This document shows positions 36,887-46,418 of a stretch of 64,000 nucleotides of DNA, piece by piece; the first letter of the stretch is position 1, and every line of letters begins with the position of its first letter. A program made the translations under genes and the position numbers. Source of the DNA: Psychrobacter glacincola (GTDB lineage Bacteria; Pseudomonadota; Gammaproteobacteria; Pseudomonadales; Moraxellaceae). The notes beneath the pieces are model-generated. The model did not search any database, had not been told where the DNA came from, and was given only the letters and a program-made list of their open reading frames with translations. The DNA is taken from contig LIQB01000004.1 in the NCBI GenBank assembly GCA_001411745.2, forward strand, positions 124,001-188,000, given 5' to 3'.

Positions 36887-37804
36887 TCATCCTTCAACAG
36901 TCAAACCTTCGAGAGGTAAATACTGAATTGGGCACGTTACATTGTCATCAAAAGTTACAATTTCAAAATTATTATGGTCAGATAGTATCTCACGTACCAA
37001 TAAATTGTTTAACGCGTGACCAGATTTATAAGCATTAAAGCGACCCAAAATCGGATAGCCAATCAAATATAAATCACCTAAAGCATCCAAAATTTTATGG
37101 CGAACGAACTCATCATTAAAACGCAGACCTTCTTCGTTAAGAATATTTGCCTCATCAATAACAATAGCATTATCCATACTGCCTCCTAACGCCAAATTAT
37201 TCTGACGTAAGGCTTCTATATCTCGTAAAAACCCAAAAGTACGGGCTGAACTCAATTGCTCAATGAAGTTTTGCGTCGAAAACTGCAACTGTGCATGCTG
37301 AAAATCTTTGTCGATAGCAGGATGATCAAAATCAATCTCAAAATTCAGCTCAAACCCTTCATAAGGACGCAGTTCTGCCCATTTATCATCCACTTTTACT
37401 CTTACAGGTCTGACGATTTTTATAAACTTCTTTAAAGCGTCTTGCTCGCAGAATCCTGCGTCAAGCAGTAACGCTACAAAAGGAGCGGCACTACCATCCA
37501 TAATCGGTATCTCTGAGGCGGACACACGAATTAAAAGGTTATCCACGCCAAGTCCTGCAATGGCACTAAGCAAATGCTCGACCGTCCCCACACGTGTGCC
37601 ACCAAACACTAGGTTTGACGACATCATAGTGTCTTGTACTAAAAAAGCACTGGCTGGAATCGGCTGACTGCCTTCGATATCAGAACGCTCGAAAACAATA
37701 CCTGTATCAATAGGTTGCGGATGAAACTCTAAGTCAACAGGCTGACCACTATGGAGACCAATACCTGTAACAGCAATAGCAGTTTTTATGGTTCTTTGGT
37801 TCAT
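36887..37804 (-). CDS. lpxC: UDP-3-O-acyl-N-acetylglucosamine deacetylase LpxC
   Basis: LpxC is the zinc deacetylase that commits UDP-3-O-acyl-GlcNAc to lipid A synthesis. Zinc ligands and catalytic residues are visible: VEHLLSAIAG (His), KSGHALNNLLV (His) and DALGDLYLIG (Asp), with MDGSAAPFV. An ATG at 37849 is in frame, but the family start is MNQRTIKTAI at 37804, giving 305 residues, equal to the E. coli enzyme. It closes the division/cell-wall cluster as in many proteobacteria. FtsH, encoded at 30.4 kb, is its known protease in E. coli. Confidence 0.96.
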   Translation of the reverse strand: MNQRTIKTAIAVTGIGLHSGQPVDLEFHPQPIDTGIVFERSDIEGSQPIPASAFLVQDTMMSSNLVFGGTRVGTVEHLLSAIAGLGVDNLLIRVSASEIPIMDGSAAPFVALLLDAGFCEQDALKKFIKIVRPVRVKVDDKWAELRPYEGFELNFEIDFDHPAIDKDFQHAQLQFSTQNFIEQLSSARTFGFLRDIEALRQNNLALGGSMDNAIVIDEANILNEEGLRFNDEFVRHKILDALGDLYLIGYPILGRFNAYKSGHALNNLLVREILSDHNNFEIVTFDDNVTCPIQYLPLEGLTVEG

Positions 37805-38123
37805 GGCTGTCTTCTCACATATTTTGTTACAATTGCCATAGTGTATCATTACCCGCCCCTAGTTCGCCATAGTTAAAACTCGCTAATTTCCTTATCTCCT
37901 TGATTGATAACACTTATCGTCAATAAATTTTGATGGTTCTCATGTCTTATTGATCACATTGCCTCTGTTAAAACAGGGAAATAACAGCCAAATGTTACAA
38001 TCATAAATTGTTTTATACACCTATTTATTAATGATTATTTTCGCATTGAGAGGCGATTCTTATAAATAGAGCGCTCTCATAGCTGAATCTGTTTGCTAAT
38101 ATATCGACATTTTCTATAGGCAC
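37805..38123. other. Spacer between ftsZ and lpxC
   Basis: Together with the ftsZ terminator this makes a 372-base gap, so lpxC should have its own promoter here. No coding frame or clear hexamer pair was found. Confidence 0.4.
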
Positions 38124-38156
38124 AAAAAAGCCAGCAACTTAGTACTGGCTTTTTTT
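38124..38156 (-). terminator. Intrinsic terminator of ftsZ
   Basis: AAAAAAGCCAG / CTGGCTTTTTT is an 11-bp stem with a 10-base loop. It is T-rich on both strands and lies 21 bases past the ftsZ stop. It separates ftsZ from lpxC. Confidence 0.88.
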
Positions 38157-38176
38157 ATCCCAAACATCTGAAAATA

Positions 38177-39382
38177 TTATTTATTTTGTTGACGTTTTAG
38201 ATAGTCTTGAATGCTATTGGTTTTGGTTTTCGCCTGCTCTTGAGGCGCGCTTGAGCGAGTAGCACTAGCCGTTTCTTGATACATCTGAGCTTGCGATTGC
38301 TTCTGGCTGTTTAAAGCACTGGTATGCACGTTAGGGTCAACAGGCTGAGTGCTATTGACAGAAGGAACTGGTGCCTCGACTACTTCTGGCTCTTGTCCAG
38401 CGTTTTCATCTAAAGTCAGACCCGTTGCAATAACAGTGACATGTAAGTCATCACCCATTTTTTCATCAATCACTGAACCATAGAAAATATGTGCATCGTC
38501 AATATCTGTAATTTCTTCGACAATAACACTGATTTTGCTCATCTCATCTAATGAGAGTGATTCAGAAGAAATCACGTTAACCAACAGACCTTTTGCATTT
38601 TCTAAACGCAAGTCATCAAGTAATGGTGATCTGATGGCTTTCTCAGTTGCTTGACGCGCACGATCATCGCCGCTAGCACGGCCGATACCCATCATCGCAT
38701 GACCTTTGGCAGTCATAGCAGTGCGGATATCGTTAAAGTCGATATTGATCATACCTTCACTAGCGATAGTTTCAGCAATACCTTGAACCGCATGTAATAA
38801 CACATCGTCCGCTTTTTTAAAGGCATCTTGCATAGAGATATTGCCATAGACACTCATCAACTTATCATTCGGAATCGTAATGATAGAATCAACAAAGTTA
38901 GTCAATTGCTCAATACCAGCTTTAGCAGCCTTGATACGTTTGCCACCTTCAAACTTAAATGGCGTAGTTACGACGGCAACTGTCAACACTTCCATTTCTT
39001 TAGCAATACGAGCAACCACAGGCGCTGCACCCGTACCCGTACCACCGCCCATACCAGCAGTAATGAACACCATGTCTGAATGTTCGAGTAATGCACGGAT
39101 GGCTTCTTCTTCGCTCTCTGCTGCTTCACGCCCAACTTCTGGGTTCGCCCCTGCGCCCAAACCGCGATTCGTTTTTGCGCCAAGTTGCAATTTATGCGGT
39201 GCAGTTAAACGATCAAGCGCTTGTTTATCCGTATTAGCACAGACGAACGTTACACCTCTAATCCCTTGTTGTACCATATGTTCAACCGCATTACCGCCAC
39301 CACCACCAACACCGAATACAGTGAAGCTTGCTTGGCCGTTATTTTGAGGCTGGTTATCATCTGGCATGGTGTATTTTGACAT
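38177..39382 (-). CDS. ftsZ: Cell division GTPase FtsZ
   Basis: FtsZ is the tubulin-like GTPase that forms the division ring. The nucleotide loops VFGVGGGGGNAVEHM and GGGTGTGAAPVVA and the T7 loop NIDFNDIRTAM are present. A Gln/Ser/Pro/Ala-rich linker (about residues 325-385) leads to the C-terminal peptide SIQDYLKRQQ, a divergent version of the usual IPxFLRxQ that binds FtsA and ZipA. The frame opens earlier, but the ATG at 39382 with GGAG upstream begins MSKYTMPDD and gives 401 residues. ftsA lies 235 bases upstream, an unusually large gap. Confidence 0.97.
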   Translation of the reverse strand: MSKYTMPDDNQPQNNGQASFTVFGVGGGGGNAVEHMVQQGIRGVTFVCANTDKQALDRLTAPHKLQLGAKTNRGLGAGANPEVGREAAESEEEAIRALLEHSDMVFITAGMGGGTGTGAAPVVARIAKEMEVLTVAVVTTPFKFEGGKRIKAAKAGIEQLTNFVDSIITIPNDKLMSVYGNISMQDAFKKADDVLLHAVQGIAETIASEGMINIDFNDIRTAMTAKGHAMMGIGRASGDDRARQATEKAIRSPLLDDLRLENAKGLLVNVISSESLSLDEMSKISVIVEEITDIDDAHIFYGSVIDEKMGDDLHVTVIATGLTLDENAGQEPEVVEAPVPSVNSTQPVDPNVHTSALNSQKQSQAQMYQETASATRSSAPQEQAKTKTNSIQDYLKRQQNK

Positions 39383-39617
39383 AAAAAGGTTTCTCCAGTT
39401 GCAGATAGCGTGATGGTCGATACTTGGTAACACACTTATATGGCGCGCTATCGACTTACTATATATAATTGTATTTAAATAAAACAGGGCAATGGCTTAG
39501 ATAATTGTGCTAGCCACAATATGCCAGTATGGTACAGGGTGTTACTTTTCGTATTCTTGCCTATTATATAGCTGCATACTCTTATGCTGCTTAATATAAG
39601 TATGTTTTGCTAACAGA

Positions 39618-40910
39618 TTATAATATCTTTTTGAGTACACTAGCAAAACGCTGCCCTGCACTTTGAAAAACACCAGTGACTCGATTTTTTTGAATCGCTT
39701 CAGGCTCGCTTTTTTCACTACGGCGAAACTGCTCGCTTTGACTATATAATAGTGTACCAAATGCCGTTTGATAAGCACGATCATTTACTTGACTGTTTAG
39801 CTGCTTAAATGACTCATCATTATCAAAATGATTATGAGCACTAATAGCAGGATGAGTATTGGTTAATACTACGGGCATTTTGAGCAATTTTTTGGTAAAG
39901 GGTATCATACCTTTAATCGCCGTACCGCCACCTGTGAGTACGATACCTTTGTCGATATAGCCGATGAGATCAGCCTCATGCAATTGACGAGCAACTTCCG
40001 TAAATATCTGCACATAGCGCGCTTCAATAATGCGGGCTAGATTATAGATACCAATATTAATCTCGTCACCTGTTCCTTGTGGTTTAAAGATAAAGAATGA
40101 GCTAGGATCGACACTATTGACATCGACAGTACCATGGGTTTTTTTCAGCTTTTCAGCTTCAATCATGGAGATACCAAAATCAGCTGAGATATCCATCGTC
40201 ACTTCGTGGCTGCCTGTCGCGATACAATGGGTAAATATGAGCTTGTTTTCTTTATAAACGCAAATACTGGTCGTACTAGCACCAATATCTACCAAACAAA
40301 CCCCTTGCTGACGCTCGTCACTCATCAAACTATATTCAGCACTCGTCACTGCATCAAATACAATGTGGTCAATACCAACATCACAGCTTTGCAGTAATTT
40401 TTGGATATTCTGACGACTAGCAACGGGCATCATCATCATGTGATACATCACAGTAATATTATGCGCCATCATTTCGATCGCATCATCCACCATGAAATCT
40501 TGATCATCAACATAGATACCCTGCTGACAGCAATGCATTAAATAATAGTCTGATGATAGATCGCGTGACTTGGCATTAGACAATGCCTGCACCATATCTT
40601 TGGCACGTACCGCCTCATCTTCTACACGTACCTCGCCTGCACTATTTTTGCTCGATAATTCCGGGGTCGCTAAGGTCAACCACACACTGTGCACGCGGCA
40701 ATTGGCAGTGTCTTCTGCTTCTTGAATGGCTTGCTTAATAGCACCTTGTAGACGTTCACGGTGTTTTATTTGACCTTGGTAAAAATCGCTATTTTTGACT
40801 TGTCCCACGCCCAGAATACGGATGTCTTTTGCAGAGACAACGTTACCAATGACGACATAGACTGCCGTGGCACTTAGATGGACAACAACCAGATTTTCAG
40901 TATTTTTCAT
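39618..40910 (-). CDS. ftsA: Cell division protein FtsA, with an atypical phosphate-1 motif
   Basis: FtsA is the actin-like protein that tethers FtsZ to the membrane. Phosphate-2 (VCLVDIGASTTSICVY) and the adenosine motif (IVLTGGGTAIKGM) are well kept, as is the C-terminal amphipathic helix (RFASVLKKIL). The N-terminal phosphate-1 strand reads LVVVHLSATAVYVVIGNV, while other FtsA proteins have an acidic residue and Gly-Thr there (LEIGTAKV in E. coli). I chose the ATG at 40910 (MKNTENLVVV, 430 residues) over 40958 by family length; neither has a clear ribosome binding site. It lies between ftsQ and ftsZ. Confidence 0.93.
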   Translation of the reverse strand: MKNTENLVVVHLSATAVYVVIGNVVSAKDIRILGVGQVKNSDFYQGQIKHRERLQGAIKQAIQEAEDTANCRVHSVWLTLATPELSSKNSAGEVRVEDEAVRAKDMVQALSNAKSRDLSSDYYLMHCCQQGIYVDDQDFMVDDAIEMMAHNITVMYHMMMMPVASRQNIQKLLQSCDVGIDHIVFDAVTSAEYSLMSDERQQGVCLVDIGASTTSICVYKENKLIFTHCIATGSHEVTMDISADFGISMIEAEKLKKTHGTVDVNSVDPSSFFIFKPQGTGDEINIGIYNLARIIEARYVQIFTEVARQLHEADLIGYIDKGIVLTGGGTAIKGMIPFTKKLLKMPVVLTNTHPAISAHNHFDNDESFKQLNSQVNDRAYQTAFGTLLYSQSEQFRRSEKSEPEAIQKNRVTGVFQSAGQRFASVLKKIL

Positions 40911-41081
40911 GGTACCAGACAAATTATCGCTAAACAGGAGACCAAATGACGTCTCCATTAGATCATTAAAAAAAGCGTTATCAACACGCTATGATGTTGT
41001 ATATTCTGTGCTACAAACTATCAAAACAGCTCAAACTAACATACAAAGCAGTTTTTGCCTGCTTATTCTATCTATCTATCG

Positions 41082-41876
41082 TTATTTTGCTTCATCAATT
41101 TTTGGCTGTGCCATATCCCAAGCAATGGTAAAACCATTTTTATAGCGCAAATCTACAGACTGTATTTCGCCTCGACGCTCACTTAGCTGATTGCCGAGCA
41201 GCTGACTTAAACTCAGCAGCTTTTGCGCAGTATTCTCGTTATCAACAATCACACGCAGTCCATTGTCAAAACGAATCAGCCAAGTCATTCTTGGTGACAG
41301 GATAATATCTTCGACTTGCATACCAAGTGGTGCGTACCAGTCGTTAACTTGCTGCATCTGCTGCATGATAACTGGGGCTTGCGTTATCTCACCTTGTAAA
41401 GTGGCGAAGCGTTCTTGCGTCAAATCTTTACTATCAGCAGGGACAAAAACCGCACCTTTTGCATCCACCAAACGCTCTGTACCAAAATTAGCAACCGCTT
41501 GCTTAGGTAATGCGGTAACGACTATGCCCCGTTGCCAATCACGAGAAATACTGACCTGATCAACCCAAGCCAGACCCGTCGTAATATCTCTTAACGCTTG
41601 CAAATCAGAGGTAAAAAAGCTGCTTACCTTTTGTTGATTCATAACCTGTTGCAATGCGCGATATTGGGTAACGGTCAAACCCTGATTATTCACATGGATA
41701 GAAGCTGGCGGTGCATCACGCAACGCTTTTCCACCCATTATCAATATCAGTACGAGCAACCCTAGTACCAATACCATAAAAAAATATTTGAGCGAAGTCG
41801 GTACTTGGAACTTAGAGTTTGGGCGACGGGTTTTATCACTCATCAAGTCAGTTACCTCGTTGACAGTTTGAGCCAT
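41082..41876 (-). CDS. ftsQ: Cell division protein FtsQ
   Basis: FtsQ is the bitopic scaffold that brings FtsB and FtsL to the divisome. The 264-residue protein has a short cytoplasmic tail, one membrane helix (about residues 31-47), a POTRA domain (about 58-125, including RALQQVMNQQ and GLAWVDQVSISRDWQRGIVV) and a beta domain ending LRYKNGFTIAWD. AAGG lies 6 bases before the ATG. ftsA follows after 171 bases. Upstream a 561-base non-coding gap separates it from ddl. Confidence 0.9.
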   Translation of the reverse strand: MAQTVNEVTDLMSDKTRRPNSKFQVPTSLKYFFMVLVLGLLVLILIMGGKALRDAPPASIHVNNQGLTVTQYRALQQVMNQQKVSSFFTSDLQALRDITTGLAWVDQVSISRDWQRGIVVTALPKQAVANFGTERLVDAKGAVFVPADSKDLTQERFATLQGEITQAPVIMQQMQQVNDWYAPLGMQVEDIILSPRMTWLIRFDNGLRVIVDNENTAQKLLSLSQLLGNQLSERRGEIQSVDLRYKNGFTIAWDMAQPKIDEAK

Positions 41877-42437
41877 AACGACCTTTGTCCCTATATTTGC
41901 ATAAAACTGATCATGCTATTTATAAATGTAACTCTGCATATTTTTGCAGAAGCCTATTAAGTTGCCATATTATCAAAATATTTTACTAAAACGATTTATA
42001 GGATGACATTATGCTCATTTAAACGTAACATTTTTCTTAATTTATGAATAACTTATGAGCTAAATTCATAGAAAACAGAAATATCACTAAAACAGACCTA
42101 TAATTACAATATTAACGTATTTTATGGTTAAACAATAGCTTAACCCCTACTAGTGACAACGAATTTACACAAGTTTACATGACGCTGTGGTATAGCAGCT
42201 CTAGTGATACATTAACCCGTTCTCGTCTAGTAATATTCTCAGGCTATAATAAAATTTCAAATCTAATGATTCATAAGTTTTATCACTGATTTATTAAGAC
42301 AGCCTATCAATGACAACTGCCTTAATAAATATCAATAGCATTATGAACAATGTTAAAAAATGAGCAATGTTAAAGAATGAATAATATTAAAAAGTAGCAA
42401 TGCTAAATCACTGTTTAAGCAATGACTGCTATACCAG
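41877..42437. other. 561-base gap between ddl and ftsQ
   Basis: In most proteobacteria ddl and ftsQ are adjacent. Here the gap is very A+T-rich, lacks a coding frame and contains the 17-bp tandem repeat at 42345-42395. It presumably carries promoters for ftsQ-ftsA-ftsZ. Confidence 0.5.
42345..42395. repeat. Three 17-bp tandem repeat copies downstream of ddl
   Basis: GAACAATGTTAAAAAAT, GAGCAATGTTAAAGAAT and GAATAATATTAAAAAGT follow head to tail, with a decayed fourth copy (AGCAATGCTAAATCA) after them. They lie just beyond the ddl stop codon. Confidence 0.8.
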
Positions 42438-43445
42438 TCACTCTAATGTCTGCGCTAAAATATGCCAGCACAATGCATCAAAGTCCATGCCTCGAGCCTT
42501 GGCTGCCATCGGAACCAAGCTATGGCTGGTCATGCCTGGCACTGTATTGATTTCAAGCAACCAAAAGTTGCCTGCTTCATCTTGCATAGCATCGATGCGT
42601 CCCCAGCCTTTGGCATCAACGGCACGGAACGCTGCAAGGCTCAGATCTTGTAAATGCTTTTCATCAGCAGCGCTCAGACCACAGGGAATGTAGTAACTGG
42701 TATCATTACGATTGTACTTGGCTTCAAAATCGTAGAAGTTGGTAATATCCGCAGGTTCAAGACGAATGACTGGATAAGCTTCATCGTCGATAATGACGAT
42801 TGTAAACTCGCGACCAGTAATCCAGCGCTCAGCCATAACTGCATCACCGCACTGTACCGCCGTTGCATAAGCCGCTGGCAACTCGTCAAGATTGTTGACC
42901 TTAGTCATACCAATACTCGAGCCTTCATGAACGGGCTTAATAATAAGTGGTAGACCTAGCATGTTGACCACTTGCTGCCAGTCAGTCTCAGCTGTTAACA
43001 ATGAAAATGGCGCAGTTGCTAATCCACAACCTTGCCACAATTGCTTGGTACGAACCTTATCCATACCCAGCGCTGATGCCAGAATGCCTGAACCCGTCTG
43101 CGGAATATCAAACCATTGCAGCACACCTTGCAACAAACCATCTTCGCCGCCGCGACCATGCAACACGTTAAACACGCGGTCATACTCACGTAGCTCTGTG
43201 ATGTCTTGATGCTTAGGGTCGAAATGAGTGGCATCAACGCCTTGGTTTTGTAGCGCCTGCAATACGGCAGCACCACTGTCTAATGACACGCTGCGTTCAT
43301 TGCTACTGCCGCCGTAGACAACCGCCACTTTACCAAATTGTCTGGTATCTTTTGCATCACTGGTCGTCGTGTTTAGAGTGGCATCATTGCTCTCTAAATT
43401 ATCTGAATTTTGAGTGCTGGTATTTTCTTTAGTATCAGTCGTCAT
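42438..43445 (-). CDS. ddl: D-alanine--D-alanine ligase
   Basis: Ddl makes the D-Ala-D-Ala dipeptide for peptidoglycan precursors. ATP-grasp features are clear: KVAVVYGGSSNERSVSLDSG, NVLHGRGGEDGLLQG, IIKPVHEGSSIGM and the metal/substrate segment WLLEINTVPGMTSHSLVPMAA split by the glycine. The 335 residues include an extra N-terminal tail of about 36 residues rich in Thr, Asn and Asp. It follows murC by 26 bases on the same strand, so the two are probably co-transcribed. Confidence 0.96.
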   Translation of the reverse strand: MTTDTKENTSTQNSDNLESNDATLNTTTSDAKDTRQFGKVAVVYGGSSNERSVSLDSGAAVLQALQNQGVDATHFDPKHQDITELREYDRVFNVLHGRGGEDGLLQGVLQWFDIPQTGSGILASALGMDKVRTKQLWQGCGLATAPFSLLTAETDWQQVVNMLGLPLIIKPVHEGSSIGMTKVNNLDELPAAYATAVQCGDAVMAERWITGREFTIVIIDDEAYPVIRLEPADITNFYDFEAKYNRNDTSYYIPCGLSAADEKHLQDLSLAAFRAVDAKGWGRIDAMQDEAGNFWLLEINTVPGMTSHSLVPMAAKARGMDFDALCWHILAQTLE

Positions 43446-43471
43446 GAAGATCGTTCCTAGAATTTTTTAGC

Positions 43472-44911
43472 TTACTTAATGTAAAGGTTATTGGCAGCCA
43501 AGTCGACAGCGATCTGCCCTACATTACCTGCACCTTGAGTAATGAGCATGTCATTGGCTTTTAATAAACGCTGCATGACAGGAGCTAAATTGTCCTTGTC
43601 AATAATCGTCGGTTCAACTTCACCGCGCAACCGAATACTACGTGCCAATGACTTGGTATCAGCACCAGTAATTGGGCTTTCACCTGCTGAATATACGTCT
43701 AATAATAATAATTCATCAACGCTGGAGAGTACTTCAACAAAATCATCGAAGCAATCTCGGGTACGACTATAACGGTGCGGCTGAAACATCATTACCAAAC
43801 GACGTTCAGGGAAACTTTGACGCGCCGCTTTAATGGTGGCATCGACTTCTTTTGGGTGATGACCATAATCGTCAATCAATAAAACATTACCCTCATCAAG
43901 GCTAACAGAAGCATGCTGCTCAAAACGGCGACCAACGCCTTCAAATTTTTGCAGAGCGCGTTTGATCGCTTCGTCATCGACCCCTTCATCGGTCGCCATG
44001 GTGATAGCGGCAAGCGCATTGTAAACGTTGTGAGTACCAGGAATATTGAGAGTCAAACGTAAAGGTTCACGGTCACGGCGCAGTACCGTGAAGTGAGTTT
44101 TCGTGCCTTCCGTTACCAAGTCGATGGCTTGAACGTCGTTAAAAGGCTCAAGTCCAAAGGTCAGTACGGGACGACCAATATCATCAATCATCGCATACAA
44201 TTCAGGATCGTCACCGCAGACCACCGCCAAACCATAGAATGGCATATTTTGTAAAAACTGAATATAAGCGGCTTTCAATTTATCAAAACTATTCTCATAC
44301 GTTTCCATATGGTCTTGATCGATATTGGTGATAATCGCGGCCATCGGATGTAACGATAAAAACGACGCATCAGACTCATCGGCTTCTGCCACCAAGAAAC
44401 GACTGCTACCCAGCGCAGCATTTTTACCAGATGCATTCAGCTTACCGCCAATTACGTAGGTAGGATCGAGTTGTCCTTCTGCCATCATGGTAGTCAACAA
44501 ACTGGTCGTCGTGGTTTTGCCATGAGCGCCAGCAACAGCGATACCGTGACGATAACGCATCAACTCGCCCAGCATATCGGCACGGCGTACCACTGGCAAA
44601 CGTGCTTCTAATGCCGCTTTTACTTCAGGGTTGCTGCGATCAATCGCTGACGATACAACGATGACATCAGCATTAGCGATGTTCTTAGAATCATGACCGA
44701 TCGCAATATCAATACCAATCTGTGCCAAACGTTTGGTTACTAAACTCTCAGCGATATCGGAACCACTTACTTGATAACCTTGATTGTTCATCACCTCCGC
44801 GATACCGCACATCCCCGAGCCACCAATACCGACAAAATGCAAATGCTGAATACGACGCATTTCTGGTATTTCAATCAAACGCTTAGGTAAGGCTTTCGCA
44901 GGGTTAGACAT
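43472..44911 (-). CDS. murC: UDP-N-acetylmuramate--L-alanine ligase
   Basis: MurC adds the first amino acid (L-Ala) to UDP-MurNAc. The N-terminal Rossmann motif [16 protein letters not shown], the ATP loop [24 protein letters not shown] and the C-terminal [12 protein letters not shown] are present. A TTG at 44929 is in frame, but the ATG at 44911 with GAGAAG upstream is better, giving 479 residues. It is preceded by murG (83 bases) and followed by ddl (26 bases). Confidence 0.97.
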   Translation of the reverse strand: MSNPAKALPKRLIEIPEMRRIQHLHFVGIGGSGMCGIAEVMNNQGYQVSGSDIAESLVTKRLAQIGIDIAIGHDSKNIANADVIVVSSAIDRSNPEVKAALEARLPVVRRADMLGELMRYRHGIAVAGAHGKTTTTSLLTTMMAEGQLDPTYVIGGKLNASGKNAALGSSRFLVAEADESDASFLSLHPMAAIITNIDQDHMETYENSFDKLKAAYIQFLQNMPFYGLAVVCGDDPELYAMIDDIGRPVLTFGLEPFNDVQAIDLVTEGTKTHFTVLRRDREPLRLTLNIPGTHNVYNALAAITMATDEGVDDEAIKRALQKFEGVGRRFEQHASVSLDEGNVLLIDDYGHHPKEVDATIKAARQSFPERRLVMMFQPHRYSRTRDCFDDFVEVLSSVDELLLLDVYSAGESPITGADTKSLARSIRLRGEVEPTIIDKDNLAPVMQRLLKANDMLITQGAGNVGQIAVDLAANNLYIK

Positions 44912-44994
44912 AAGGCTTCTCTTTATCAAAGGCTAATAAAATTTAGTGTATCAAAATAATTGGTAATAAAAACAGTCAGCTATAAGAATATAGG

Positions 44995-46080
44995 CTACAG
45001 CGTTTGCCAGATAATATCAGCCACTTGCTTGCTCGCACTTCGATTGGCAAGGGCATGGCCTTTTTTGGCCATTGCTAGGCACTTCTCTCGATTAAGGGTA
45101 GCAAGCTCATTGCTCAAACGCTGTGCTGTCAACTCAGACTGCGGTAACAAAATCGCTGCATCGTGTGAGGTTAAAGTGCGGGCATTAGCAGTCTGATGGT
45201 CATCTACCGCATGCGGCAGCGGTACAAAAATTGCGGCAATACCGACGTTCTGGATTTCCGTAACTGTCAATGCGCCTGCTCGGCAAACAATAATATCTGC
45301 CCAATTATAAGCGGCGGCCATATCGTCGATAAAAGGCTGTACCACAAATTTGTGCATATTCAAATCTTGCTCTTCGTAAGCTGCTTGTGTGGCAGCCTCA
45401 TTGTTACGCCCGCATTGATGACGCACTTCAAAAGGCTGATTGAGCAATGCCAGCGCTTTTGGCACAGTGTCGTTTAAGGCTTGTGCACCAAGTGAGCCAC
45501 CCACCACCAACAATTTGAGCGGTGAGTTGTCATTAACATCATAACGCACCGTTGGTTCAGAGACACCAGTGATAGCATTGCGTACTGGGTTACCAACCGT
45601 TTCAAGCTTAGGATCCTGTACACTATTGGCAAAGGTATCCTCAAATGCTTGCAGCACCTTGGTTGCAATCTTAGATAGGTAGCGATTACTCATGCCTGCA
45701 ATGGCATTTTGTTCATGGATAATCAGAGGCGTATTGGTCAGACGTGCGGCGATACCGCCAGGCGCTGTCACATAACCACCAAAACCGACGACTATATCAA
45801 TTTGATTGCTTCGAATCACTTTTATAGCGGCCATCGTCGCTGACAATAAGGTCACCGGTAACTTTAATAAACGCCCGATTCCTTTACCACGTAGTCCTTG
45901 CATATCGATAGCATGAAAGCGATAACCAGTCGGTGCAACCAAGCCATTTTCCATACCATTTGGCGTTCCTAGCCAATGAATAACCGCACCACGCTGGGTC
46001 AATTCCTCAGCAACTGCCAGCGCTGGGAACACATGCCCGCCCGTACCCGCGGCCATCATCAATATATGCGGTGCTTTCAT
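44995..46080 (-). CDS. murG: Undecaprenyl-PP-MurNAc-pentapeptide N-acetylglucosaminyltransferase
   Basis: MurG adds GlcNAc to lipid I to form lipid II on the inner face of the membrane. The GT-B fold signatures are present: MAAGTGGHVFPALAVAEEL, the GFGGYVTAPGGIAARL loop and the C-terminal DIIVCRAGALTVTEIQNVGIAAIFVPLPHAVDDHQTANA, quoted in parts as RAGALTVTE and PHAVDDHQTANA for the donor site. The length is 361. Genes that usually precede it (ftsW, murD) are not here; gshB lies upstream instead. Confidence 0.97.
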   Translation of the reverse strand: MKAPHILMMAAGTGGHVFPALAVAEELTQRGAVIHWLGTPNGMENGLVAPTGYRFHAIDMQGLRGKGIGRLLKLPVTLLSATMAAIKVIRSNQIDIVVGFGGYVTAPGGIAARLTNTPLIIHEQNAIAGMSNRYLSKIATKVLQAFEDTFANSVQDPKLETVGNPVRNAITGVSEPTVRYDVNDNSPLKLLVVGGSLGAQALNDTVPKALALLNQPFEVRHQCGRNNEAATQAAYEEQDLNMHKFVVQPFIDDMAAAYNWADIIVCRAGALTVTEIQNVGIAAIFVPLPHAVDDHQTANARTLTSHDAAILLPQSELTAQRLSNELATLNREKCLAMAKKGHALANRSASKQVADIIWQTL

Positions 46081-46418
46081 GAACGCCTGCCTATCTTTTC
46101 TTTATTTATATGAAGGACTTATTATCCTATAATTATCTCAGTCATCAGCAAATAATGACCCTATAAAATCTCGCATAGTATAGTGTAAATCGTTGTCTGA
46201 TATATAGCACTTTATGCACTGTCAATAACAAAAATCCAAGCCGTGAGCAATCGCGACTTGGCTGTTATAAATACTATCGAGAAACCATAAAAGCATCGTT
46301 TGTTAATGACGTTTTATCGCCTTTTTATGGGCTATTAAAAGATGCTGTTTATCAATCTATCTTAGCACACTGTTTTTTAAGTATTGTGCGCATAGCTTAG
46401 TGATAAATCACTCTATCC
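46081..46418. other. 338-base spacer between gshB and murG
   Basis: It holds the probable gshB terminator (46229-46261) and then the murG promoter region. No coding frame was seen. Confidence 0.4.
46229..46261 (-). terminator. Probable terminator of gshB
   Basis: On the minus strand CCAAGTCG pairs with CGGCTTGG (8 bp, one G-T) around a 10-base loop and is followed by ATTTTTG. It lies 158 bases past the gshB stop, so it may instead end a longer transcript. Confidence 0.6.
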
